A DNA stretch of 13,237 nt from NCBI GenBank assembly GCA_964245015.1, contig CAXTMA010000098.1, forward strand, positions 1-13,237. Reading direction: 5' to 3'. Below the pieces are notes generated by a model. It saw nothing but the letters and a program-made list of their open reading frames with translations, made no database searches and had not been told where the DNA came from. The position numbers and the translations under genes are program-made. Shown in pieces: positions 4,937 to 11,039 of this stretch. Each line of letters opens with the position of its first letter. The first letter of the stretch is position 1. This DNA comes from RH-AL1 sp964245015 (GTDB lineage Bacteria; Pseudomonadota; Alphaproteobacteria; Rhizobiales; Beijerinckiaceae).

Positions 4937-5944
4937 CTACAGCACCTTCCCCATCGCCACGGCCGTGTCGGCCATGCGGTTGGAGAAGCCCCATTCGTTG
5001 TCGTACCACGACAGCACGCGCACGAACCGGCCTTCGAGCACCTTCACCTGATCCATTGCGAAGATGGACGAATGGGGATCGTGATTGAAATCGATCGAAA
5101 CGTTCTTGTCGTCGGTGAAGCCGAGGATGCCGTTGAGTTCGCCGTTGGCGGCGCGGCGCACCGCGTCCCTGACCTCGGCAACATCGGTGTTGCGCTTGGC
5201 GACGAACTTGAAGTCCACCACGGACACGTTGGGGGTCGGCACCCGGATGGCGGTGCCGTCGAGCTTGCCGGCGAGTTCCGGCAACACGAGGCCCACCGCC
5301 TTGGCGGCGCCGGTCGTGGTCGGGATCATCGAGAGGGCGGCGGCGCGGCCCCGGTAAAGATCCTTATGCATGGTGTCGAGCGTCGGCTGGTCGCCGGTGT
5401 AGGAGTGGATCGTGGTCATGAAGCCATGATCGATGCCGATGGCGTCGTTGAGCACCTTGGCCACCGGCGCCAAGCAGTTGGTCGTGCAGGAGCCATTGGA
5501 CACCACGACGTGGTCGCCCGTGAGCTTGTGGTGATTGACCCCGAAGACCACCGTCAGGTCGGCCTTGTCGCCCGGCGCCGAGACGAGCACCCGCTTGGCG
5601 CCGGCCTGGAGGTGGGCCGATGCCTTGTCCCGAGCGGTGAAGATGCCGGTGCATTCCAGCGCGATCTCGACGCCGAGGTCGCGGTGGGGCAGTTCGGCCG
5701 GGTTGCGGATCGCGGTGACCTTGATCGGGCCGCCGCCGACGTCGATGGTGTCGCCCTCCACCTTCACCTGACCGGGAAAGCGGCCGTGCACGGAGTCGTA
5801 GCGCAGCAGGTGGGCGTTGGTTTCGACCGGCCCGAGATCGTTGATGGCGACGACCTCGATGTCGCTGCGGCCGGACTCCGCGATGGCGCGCAGGACGTTG
5901 CGTCCGATGCGTCCGAACCCGTTGATCGCAACCCGCACGGCCAT
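4937..5944 (-). CDS. gap: Glyceraldehyde-3-phosphate dehydrogenase, type I
   Basis: The enzyme oxidises glyceraldehyde-3-phosphate to 1,3-bisphosphoglycerate with a nicotinamide cofactor. The 335-residue protein has the NAD-binding start VAINGFGRIGRNVLRA, the catalytic SNGSCTTNCLAP with Cys153, base His180 in TTIHSYTGDQ, AAALSMIPTTTGAAKAV, and the end SWYDNEWGFSNRM. The Leu-Pro pair typical of strictly NAD-dependent enzymes (before HKD) is Thr-Met here, as I recall for rhizobial homologues, so cofactor preference cannot be stated. The ATG at 5944 is preferred over the longer frame from 6073 because AGGAGA stands nine bases upstream and the product then begins exactly at the conserved N-terminus. 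It heads the leftward gap-pgk block. Confidence 0.97.
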   Translation of the reverse strand: MAVRVAINGFGRIGRNVLRAIAESGRSDIEVVAINDLGPVETNAHLLRYDSVHGRFPGQVKVEGDTIDVGGGPIKVTAIRNPAELPHRDLGVEIALECTGIFTARDKASAHLQAGAKRVLVSAPGDKADLTVVFGVNHHKLTGDHVVVSNGSCTTNCLAPVAKVLNDAIGIDHGFMTTIHSYTGDQPTLDTMHKDLYRGRAAALSMIPTTTGAAKAVGLVLPELAGKLDGTAIRVPTPNVSVVDFKFVAKRNTDVAEVRDAVRRAANGELNGILGFTDDKNVSIDFNHDPHSSIFAMDQVKVLEGRFVRVLSWYDNEWGFSNRMADTAVAMGKVL

Positions 5945-6059
5945 TTCCGATATCTCCTGCGCCGGCTGGCGCCTAGTATGCTGCCTTGCATGCCGCTTGC
6001 ACGATGCGCGCCTCGGCGGCCCTCGGTCTCCACCCGATATGGGGATTGCACAACGAAAT

Positions 6060-6070
6060 ATCCGACGGAT
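6060..6070. promoter_or_regulatory. Short dyad in the gap leader, possible operator
   Basis: ATCCG-A-CGGAT is a perfect 5-bp inverted repeat around one base, about 50 bases downstream of the candidate gap promoter and 115 bases before the gap start codon. The position would suit a repressor or an RNA stem. It matches no regulator consensus that I can name, and an 11-base dyad can arise by chance. Confidence 0.25.
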
Positions 6071-6118
6071 CATGCCTCCGGGTCGTGATCCCGGTCAGTC
6101 GAAGCGCAAAGTGAGGCG

Positions 6119-6149
6119 ATCTAACTAGCAGGTCGACCTCCTCTGTCAA
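6119..6149 (-). promoter_or_regulatory. Candidate housekeeping promoter of gap-pgk
   Basis: On the minus strand a perfect TTGACA -35 box lies at 6149-6144. Possible -10 boxes are TAGTTA (6127-6122, spacing 16) and TTAGAT (6124-6119, spacing 19), both poor matches to TATAAT. Alphaproteobacterial -10 elements are often loose, and the -35 box is exact. Transcription would start near 6112. Confidence 0.4.
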
Positions 6150-6277
6150 CGCGGGCCCGGAGCTGTCATTTGTATGGCCGCAGCGCCCATGCGGACGGCG
6201 CGGAGTGCATCGGAGACGGTTCCGGGGAGAAGCGTCCGGCTTCTCGCATCGGCTTGCCCTTGGGGCCGGTCTGCGCG

Positions 6278-6306
6278 TTGACGCTTCAGGCCGGCTCGAC
6301 GCAAAT
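6278..6306 (+). promoter_or_regulatory. Weak candidate promoter of the DUF4164-zapA series
   Basis: TTGACG (6278-6283) is followed after 17 bases by GCAAAT (6301-6306). The -35 box matches five of six bases and the -10 three of six. If used, transcription would begin around 6313, after the ATG at 6305, which would favour the TTG at 6341 as the translation start. The two assignments therefore conflict, and the evidence is thin. Confidence 0.25.
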
Positions 6307-6664
6307 GCCCTTCGCCCTTTCCTCCTGCCACCGACGCCCGTTGTCCCCCAGCCGTTTCATCCCGCGCCACGCCGATCTAGACGCCGCGCTGAAGCGTCTG
6401 TCGGGAGCGCTCGACCTGCTGGAAGCGGCAACCGCTCGGCTTGATCGCGCCGGGGCCGAGCGGCGCGACGTCGAGGAGGCGCTGGCGGCGATGGAGGATG
6501 ATCGCGGCCGCCTCGCCGACGACCTCGATGCCGCGCTGACCCGCGCGCAAATCCTGGAGCAAGCCGCCGGTGAGGTGGCGACGCGCCTGCGCACGGCCGG
6601 CGTCGCGTTGCGTCAAATCCTGGCCGCCGACGGAAGCGGCCTCGACGGTGGCCGCCCGTCATGA
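6305..6664 (+). CDS. DUF4164-type coiled-coil protein upstream of ZapA
   Basis: The product is a small cytoplasmic protein, 119 residues from the ATG at 6305. From about residue 22 it is nearly all heptad-patterned helix rich in Ala, Leu, Asp, Glu and Arg (ADLDAALKRLSGALDLLEAA onward), ending in RTAGVALRQILAADG. Small coiled-coil proteins of this kind (DUF4164) commonly sit directly before zapA in Hyphomicrobiales, and the stop codon here overlaps the zapA start (ATGA, 6661-6664), so the two are coupled. A role beside ZapA in division is inferred from position only. The start is uncertain: neither ATG 6305 nor TTG 6341 has a good ribosome binding site; the latter gives 107 residues and fits the family length better. 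Confidence 0.75.
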   Translation: MPFALSSCHRRPLSPSRFIPRHADLDAALKRLSGALDLLEAATARLDRAGAERRDVEEALAAMEDDRGRLADDLDAALTRAQILEQAAGEVATRLRTAGVALRQILAADGSGLDGGRPS

Positions 6665-7029
6665 CAACGGTGGCGGTGGTGATCGCCGGGCGCAGCTACC
6701 GCATGGCCTGCGGGGAGGGCGAGGAGGCGCACCTGCAGGCTCTCGCCCGCCACGTCGAGCAGACGCTCGCGGGCCTGCGCAAGGGTTTCGGCGAGATCGG
6801 CGACACCCGCCTCGTCGTGATGACGGCGATCACCGTCGCCGACGAGCTGCACGAAGCGAGGCAGCGCATCGCCGAGCTGGAAGCCGACCTCGCTGACATC
6901 AGGGCGACCCGCTCGCAGGGCGAGGCGATGCGTGATGCGCTGGCGGCCGAGGTGGCCGGCGCGATCGCGTCCGCCTCCGAGCGCATAGAGGGCGTCGCCC
7001 AGCGTCTCAACGAGGCGGGCAAGAGTTGA
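6661..7029 (+). CDS. zapA: Cell division protein ZapA
   Basis: ZapA binds FtsZ protofilaments and promotes Z-ring bundling at midcell. The 122-residue protein has the family N-terminal strand pair, VVIAGRSYRMACGEGEEAHLQALA, followed by the helix HVEQTLAGLRKGF, the LVVMTAITVADELHEA segment, and a long C-terminal coiled coil (about 65-120) that forms the tetramer. Start and upstream stop overlap as ATGA, so it is translationally coupled to the DUF4164 gene. In many alphaproteobacteria a 6S RNA gene and a 5-formyltetrahydrofolate cyclo-ligase gene follow zapA; here only 52 bases separate it from arfB, leaving no room for 6S RNA. Confidence 0.93.
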   Translation: MTTVAVVIAGRSYRMACGEGEEAHLQALARHVEQTLAGLRKGFGEIGDTRLVVMTAITVADELHEARQRIAELEADLADIRATRSQGEAMRDALAAEVAGAIASASERIEGVAQRLNEAGKS

Positions 7030-7081
7030 ACGGGGCGGGTCGGATTGGCGGAAGCCGGGGTTTGTTGAAGGACGAAAGACG

Positions 7082-7507
7082 ATGCCGCTCATTCCCGTGA
7101 CGCCGACGCTTGCCATCGACGAGGGCGAAGTGTCCGTCACCTTTGCCCGCGCCGGTGGTCCGGGCGGGCAGAACGTGAACAAGGTGGAGTCGGCCGTCCA
7201 CCTGCGCTTCGACGTCGCCGGCTCGCCGTCGCTGGATGCCTTCACCAAGCGCCGGCTGGCCGGCCTCGCCGGGCGGCGGATGACCGCCGAAGGGGTGCTG
7301 GTGATCTTCGCCCAGAGCCACCGCAGCCAGGAGCGCAATCGCGAGGACGCGATCGCCCGGCTGCTCGCCCTGATCGCCGCCGCCGCCGAGCGGCCGAAGT
7401 TCCGGGTCAAGACGCGCCCAACCCTGGCGGCCAAGCGTCGGCGCGTCGACAGCAAGGTGCGGCGCGGCGAAACCAAGCGAGGGCGGGGCAGGGTGCCCGA
7501 TGCCTGA
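7082..7507 (+). CDS. arfB: Alternative ribosome-rescue peptidyl-tRNA hydrolase ArfB (YaeJ family)
   Basis: ArfB frees ribosomes stalled at the end of non-stop mRNAs by hydrolysing peptidyl-tRNA. The 141-residue protein has the release-factor-like catalytic loop ARAGGPGGQNVNKV, with the GGQ motif at 28-30. The rest of the domain follows (VHLRFDV, then RMTAEGVLVIFAQSHRSQERNREDAIARL). A strongly basic C-terminal tail (about 105-141, many Lys and Arg including AAKRRRVDSKVRRGETKR) is the part that enters the empty mRNA channel. Length and motif order are typical. GAAGGA at 7067-7072 lies nine bases before the ATG. It is in the same orientation as zapA and could be cotranscribed. Confidence 0.95.
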   Translation: MPLIPVTPTLAIDEGEVSVTFARAGGPGGQNVNKVESAVHLRFDVAGSPSLDAFTKRRLAGLAGRRMTAEGVLVIFAQSHRSQERNREDAIARLLALIAAAAERPKFRVKTRPTLAAKRRRVDSKVRRGETKRGRGRVPDA

Positions 7508-7591
7508 CGTGGATAAAGCTTGATGCTGTGCCGCGCCGCGCGAGCGGACGAGATCGACCGGCGACGGGCGCCCTGCCGCTCGTTCGCAACC

Positions 7592-7599
7592 GGAAGGAG
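7592..7599 (+). promoter_or_regulatory. Ribosome binding site fixing a TTG start
   Basis: GGAAGGAG stands seven bases before TTG 7607, the best Shine-Dalgarno match in this part of the window. It decides the start of the nuclease-like gene: the longer frame from 7520/7523 has no comparable site and would put about 29 unlikely residues before a normal signal peptide. Confidence 0.7.
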
Positions 7600-7606
7600 C
7601 GAGGGC

Positions 7607-8479
7607 TTGCGGCAGCGCGGAACGCCGGCCGGTGCTGCCGTTGGGCGCGCGACGGCCGTCCTGCTGTTCGCCTGCTCGGCGAACGGTCCGGCGTCGGTCG
7701 CCCAGGAAGCCCATAAAACCCTCGCCTCCCAAATTGCGGCCTGCTCGGGTCGCGGCGGCGACAGCACGACCGCGGCCGTCGTCGAGGGCCGCCTTGAGCT
7801 GCGGCTCGCCGATGGTCGCCTGCTTCGCCTCGTCGGCCTCGATCCCGCCGAGGGGACGCCCGACCAGCCCGACCGGGCGGAGATGGCGCGGGCGCAGCTT
7901 GCTCGTCTCGTCGCGGCACAGCCGGTGTCGTTCAACCTCGTCGACGGCAAGCCGGACCGCTGGGGCCGGCTGCCGGCGCTGGCGTTCCTGCCGAGCGGGC
8001 TGAGCCTCGCCCAGGCGGCACTCGACGCCGGACTCGGACGTTACCTCGCCGAGCCGGCCGCCCACCCCTGCCGCGACCGTCTGCTCGCGGCCGAGGTCGC
8101 GGCCCGCGCCGCCCGGCTCGGCCTTTGGGAGGATGCGTACTATGCCGTGCTCGCCCCCGATGACGGTTCAAGCTTCGCCGAGCGTTCGGGGACGACGGTT
8201 GTCGCTCAGGGGCGCTTGACGGAGGTCGCCGCCGGCCCTTATCGCACGGAGCTGCGGTTCGCGGCGCGCGATCGAACCGGACGTGACTTCCTTTCCGTTT
8301 CGATCCCGCCTCGCGCCGCCAAGTCGTTCAAGGACCAAGGCGTGGATCTTTCCTCCCTGATCGGCCACACCGTGCGGGTGCGCGGGCTGCTCGACCTGCG
8401 CTTCGGGCCGCGACTCGAAGTTGGCAGCCCCGACGCGCTGGAAGTGCTGCCGGCGGCTGACGCGGCCGGTCCGGGGTGA
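7607..8479 (+). CDS. Secreted thermonuclease-like (SNase/TNase) protein with C-terminal OB-like domain
   Basis: From TTG 7607 the product has 290 residues. Residues 1-33 look like a signal peptide (basic start, hydrophobic ATAVLLFACSA, possible SVA-QE cleavage), so it should act in the periplasm. Residues 55-178 resemble staphylococcal nuclease: RLVGLDPAE supplies Arg74, Asp79 and Glu82 (equivalents of Arg35, Asp40, Glu43), and DRWGR supplies Arg121 (Arg87). A helix ending ARAARLGLW closes the domain. The first calcium Asp (Asp21 of the DGDT motif) appears to be Arg62 in VEGRLEL, so nuclease activity is uncertain. Residues 195-282 are beta-rich (VVAQGRLTEV, HTVRVRGLL) and look like an OB-fold. 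The stop overlaps the next start (GTGA), coupling it to the M48 protease gene. The 99 bases after arfB hold only the leader. Confidence 0.8.
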   Translation: MRQRGTPAGAAVGRATAVLLFACSANGPASVAQEAHKTLASQIAACSGRGGDSTTAAVVEGRLELRLADGRLLRLVGLDPAEGTPDQPDRAEMARAQLARLVAAQPVSFNLVDGKPDRWGRLPALAFLPSGLSLAQAALDAGLGRYLAEPAAHPCRDRLLAAEVAARAARLGLWEDAYYAVLAPDDGSSFAERSGTTVVAQGRLTEVAAGPYRTELRFAARDRTGRDFLSVSIPPRAAKSFKDQGVDLSSLIGHTVRVRGLLDLRFGPRLEVGSPDALEVLPAADAAGPG

Positions 8480-9981
8480 GCGTGAAGGCCAGCCCGTTCG
8501 CCCCCGCCGGCCCGCGCCGCAGACGGCTGCCCCGGCGGTCCGTTGTTCGCGGAGCCGGTCTTCTCGCCGGTATGCTCCTCGCCGGCTGCTCGACCCTGGG
8601 CGAACAAGGCATCGTCACCGCTCCCCGGATCGAGGCGCCGGCCGCGCCCAAGGTCATCACCGAGTCGACCTCCTCGGCCGAGCACAAGCGCATGGTGTCG
8701 CTGTTCGGCGGCGCCTACAGAAACGCCGGCATCGAGCGCTACCTCAACGGCGTGCTGGCCAAGTTCGCCGCCACCGATGAACTGGCCGGACGCAGCTACA
8801 AGGTCACGATCCTCAACACGCCCATCGTCAACGCCTTCGCGCTCCCCTCGGGCGACATTTTCGTCACCAGGGGCCTGCTCGCGCTGGCCAACGACGGCTC
8901 GGAAGTTGCGGCGGTGATGGCCCACGAGATCGCCCACATCACCGAGCGCCACGCCATCGCCCGCGAGGAAGAGGAGCGTCGGGCGGCGGTGGTCAGCAAG
9001 GTCGCCCACCTCGTCCAGAACAAGCAGCGCGGCGACCAGATCGAGGCGCTGGGCAAGCTGTCCATCGCCGGCTTCTCGCGCCTTCAGGAGCTGCAGGCCG
9101 ACCAGCGCGGCATCCAGACGATCGCCAAGGCCGGCTACGACCCCTATGGCGCCAGCCGCTTCCTGGCCGCGCTCGGGCGCTCCAGCGCGCTCAAGGCGGC
9201 GCTGATCGGCCAGGCCAGCGCCGCCAAGCCCGACATCCTCGCCACCCATCCCTCGACGCCCGACCGCATCGCTGCCGCCATCAAGGTGGCGCGCGGCATC
9301 GGCGCTCCCGACATCGGCAGCCGCGACCGCGACGCCTACCTCCAAACCATCGATGGTTTGGCCTTCGGCGACGATCCGATGGAAGGCACGATCCGCGGCC
9401 GCCGCTTCCTCCAGCCCCGGCTCGGCTTCGCCTTCACCGCGCCCGACGGCTTCGTGCTGGAGAACACCACCCAGGCCGTGCTCGGCGTCAAGGAAGGCGG
9501 TATTGAAGCGCTGCGGCTCGACAGCGTGGCCAAGCCCGACAACACCGCCCTCGAAGCCTATGTGAAGTCCGGCTGGATCGACGGCCTCCTCGACAGCTCG
9601 ATCGAAACGGTCGAGATCAACGGCCTGCCGGCGGTGATCGCCATCGCCCGCTCGGGCGAGTGGAATTTCCGTATCGCCGCGATCGGCAATGGTGACACGA
9701 TCTACCGCATCATCTTCGCCACCCATGCCCTCGACCTCGTCCACGAGAAGACCTTCCGCGCCGCCTTCGATTCGTTCCGCCGGATCGGGCCGGCCGAAGC
9801 CGACAAGATCAAGCCGCTGCGCATCTCGGTGGTGACGGCAAAGGCTGGCGACAGCGCCGGCTCGCTGTCGAGCCGGATGGTCGCCACCGACAAGCCTTTG
9901 GAAACCTTCGAGCTGCTCAACGGTCTCGAAAGCGCCGCGCCGCTGCAGCCGGGCGAGCGCTACAAGCTCGTCACCGAATGA
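8476..9981 (+). CDS. M48-family zinc metalloprotease lipoprotein
   Basis: The 501-residue protein begins at GTG 8476 with a basic stretch and a lipobox LAGC (35-38), so it should be a lipid-anchored periplasmic protein. The peptidase domain has HEIAH (150-154) and the third zinc ligand Glu205 in QELQADQRG; NAFALPSGDIFVTRGLL and THPSTPDRIAAA are also typical of M48 (BepA-like) proteases, which handle outer-membrane protein quality control. After about residue 300 comes a second domain with GRRFLQPRLGFAFTAPDGF and a beta-rich fold. The last 50 residues (from VVTAKAGDS, through ETFELLNGL, to PGERYKLV) resemble a LysM motif. GTG overlaps the TGA of the nuclease-like gene. A GTG at 8482 is an alternative start. 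Role by family, not shown directly. Confidence 0.93.
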   Translation: MSVKASPFAPAGPRRRRLPRRSVVRGAGLLAGMLLAGCSTLGEQGIVTAPRIEAPAAPKVITESTSSAEHKRMVSLFGGAYRNAGIERYLNGVLAKFAATDELAGRSYKVTILNTPIVNAFALPSGDIFVTRGLLALANDGSEVAAVMAHEIAHITERHAIAREEEERRAAVVSKVAHLVQNKQRGDQIEALGKLSIAGFSRLQELQADQRGIQTIAKAGYDPYGASRFLAALGRSSALKAALIGQASAAKPDILATHPSTPDRIAAAIKVARGIGAPDIGSRDRDAYLQTIDGLAFGDDPMEGTIRGRRFLQPRLGFAFTAPDGFVLENTTQAVLGVKEGGIEALRLDSVAKPDNTALEAYVKSGWIDGLLDSSIETVEINGLPAVIAIARSGEWNFRIAAIGNGDTIYRIIFATHALDLVHEKTFRAAFDSFRRIGPAEADKIKPLRISVVTAKAGDSAGSLSSRMVATDKPLETFELLNGLESAAPLQPGERYKLVTE

Positions 9982-10011
9982 TGCGATCCCTCGAACGGTC
10001 CGCCGCGCAGC

Positions 10012-10037
10012 GGAACCGATGCGCGGGGGAAGCTGTT
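10012..10037 (+). promoter_or_regulatory. Candidate EcfG-type general-stress promoter of rpoH2
   Basis: GGAAC (10012-10016), 17-base spacer, TGTT (10034-10037): identical in boxes and spacing to the motif at 911-936. Transcription would start near 10044, giving a leader of about 53 bases before the ATG at 10097. In Sinorhizobium meliloti rpoH2 is a known target of the EcfG homologue RpoE2, so the placement is meaningful. It also argues against the upstream in-frame ATG at 10019, which lies within the promoter. Confidence 0.55.
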
Positions 10038-10096
10038 CACGCCTCGCATCGGTGGTGTGCCATCGCTGTCGCAACGGGGTGGGGACGGTCAATCTC

Positions 10097-10969
10097 ATGG
10101 GCCAACTGGTCGGCGTCGGACAGCAGCTCGTCAGGACGGCGATGGCCGCTCCCTTTCTTGAGCGCGACAACGAGCATGATCTTGCCGTGAGGTGGAAGGA
10201 ACACGGCGACGAGGACGCGCTGCACGAACTAGCCGAAGCGCACATGCGTCTCGTCATTTCGATCGCCGTGCGCTTCCGGCATTACGGACTTCCTGTCGCC
10301 GACCTGATCCAGGAGGGCCACGTCGGCTTGCTGGAAGCGGCCGCCCGCTTTGATCCCGAACGCGAGGTCCGCTTCTCGACCTACGCGACCTGGTGGATCC
10401 GCGCCTCCATCCAGGATTATATCCTGCGCAACTGGTCGATCGTTCGCGGCGGCACGTCCTCGGCGCAGAAGGCGTTGTTCTTCAACCTGCGCCGGCTGCG
10501 CGCCAAGCTCAGCGTCGGCGGTGAGCCGCGCGGCAACTCCGTGTTGCTCGGCGAGATCGCCAAGGTGCTGGGTGTCGCCCGCGCTGATGTCGAGATGATG
10601 GACACCCGGCTGTCGGGTCCCGACGTTTCGCTCAACGCGCCGATCGGCGACGCCGACAGCATGGCTGGCTCCTCCGAGCGCATCGAGATGCTGGTGGATA
10701 AGCAGCCGCTGCCCGATGAGACGGTCGGCAGCTCGATCGATACGGATCGCCGGCTGGGCTGGTTGAAGGACGCCCTGACCCTTCTGTCCGAGCGCGAATA
10801 CAACATCCTTCGCGAGCGCCGCCTCAAGGAAGAAGCGATCACCCTCGAAGAACTGGGCGTGCAGCTCGGCATCTCGAAGGAACGGGTTCGTCAGATCGAG
10901 AGCCGCGCCTTGGAGAAGCTTCGTCTCGCCCTGACAGAAAGGCATGCGATGGTCGAGTTCTCCGGCTGA
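10097..10969 (+). CDS. rpoH2: RpoH-family alternative sigma factor, RpoH2-like
   Basis: From ATG 10097 the product is a 290-residue sigma-70-family factor. Region 2 is clear: MRLVISIAVRFRHYGLPVADL, IQEGHVGLLEAAARFDPE (core binding), and FSTYATWWIRASIQDYILRN (-10 recognition). It is followed by the RpoH box QKALFFNLRRL (about 124-134), which separates RpoH from housekeeping sigma. Region 4 has a helix-turn-helix for -35 contact (about 249-275: TLEELGVQLGISKERVRQIE). Two RpoH paralogues are common in Hyphomicrobiales; the subfamily assignment rests on LVRTAMAAPFLERDNEH at the start and on the EcfG-type promoter, and is less certain than the family. The gene follows the M48 gene with a 115-base gap and is convergent with cobT. 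No clear terminator is visible in the 70-base gap to cobT. Confidence 0.93.
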   Translation: MGQLVGVGQQLVRTAMAAPFLERDNEHDLAVRWKEHGDEDALHELAEAHMRLVISIAVRFRHYGLPVADLIQEGHVGLLEAAARFDPEREVRFSTYATWWIRASIQDYILRNWSIVRGGTSSAQKALFFNLRRLRAKLSVGGEPRGNSVLLGEIAKVLGVARADVEMMDTRLSGPDVSLNAPIGDADSMAGSSERIEMLVDKQPLPDETVGSSIDTDRRLGWLKDALTLLSEREYNILRERRLKEEAITLEELGVQLGISKERVRQIESRALEKLRLALTERHAMVEFSG

Positions 10970-11039
10970 GCGACGGACCCCTGTGCGCTTCGGCTGACAC
11001 CAATCGATCGACGCCAAGCTCACTCGACCGGCGCGACGT

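Larger units (their letters stand above)
5945..6304. other. Divergent region between gap and the DUF4164 gene
   Basis: This 360-base stretch contains no credible gene. The leftward part is the gap leader (about 165 bases if the TTGACA promoter at 6144-6149 is used). It holds a stem CCGGG/CCCGG (6078-6082 and 6090-6094, loop of seven) and an 11-base dyad at 6060-6070. The rightward part holds a weak promoter-like element (6278-6306). An in-frame TTG at 6170 with GGAG seven bases before it would extend the DUF4164 protein by 45 residues, but the extension has no family-like sequence. No transketolase gene is present here, although related genomes, as I recall, often have tkt at this place. Confidence 0.6.

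Noticed and set aside
5945..6073. N-terminal extension of GAP from the upstream in-frame ATG
   Set aside because: The 43 extra residues match nothing in GAPDH, whereas ATG 5944 has a good Shine-Dalgarno site and begins at the conserved N-terminus.
3835..6088. Long + strand frames opposite pgk and gap
   Set aside because: Both are antisense to enzymes with complete catalytic motifs; no independent evidence for coding.
7030..7081. 6S RNA gene after zapA, as in many alphaproteobacteria
   Set aside because: Only 52 bases lie between zapA and arfB, far too short for 6S RNA.
7619..7642. GGAAC followed by CGTT within the nuclease-like gene, as an EcfG promoter
   Set aside because: The spacer is 15 bases, shorter than the usual 16-17, and it lies inside the signal-peptide coding region with no gene start suitably placed downstream.
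8239..10257. Open frame of 672 codons on the - strand opposite the nuclease, M48 and rpoH2 genes
   Set aside because: It runs across three well-supported genes on the other strand, has shadow-type composition and shows no family motif.
10970..11039. Intrinsic terminator between convergent rpoH2 and cobT
   Set aside because: No stem of useful length followed by a T-run is visible on either strand.
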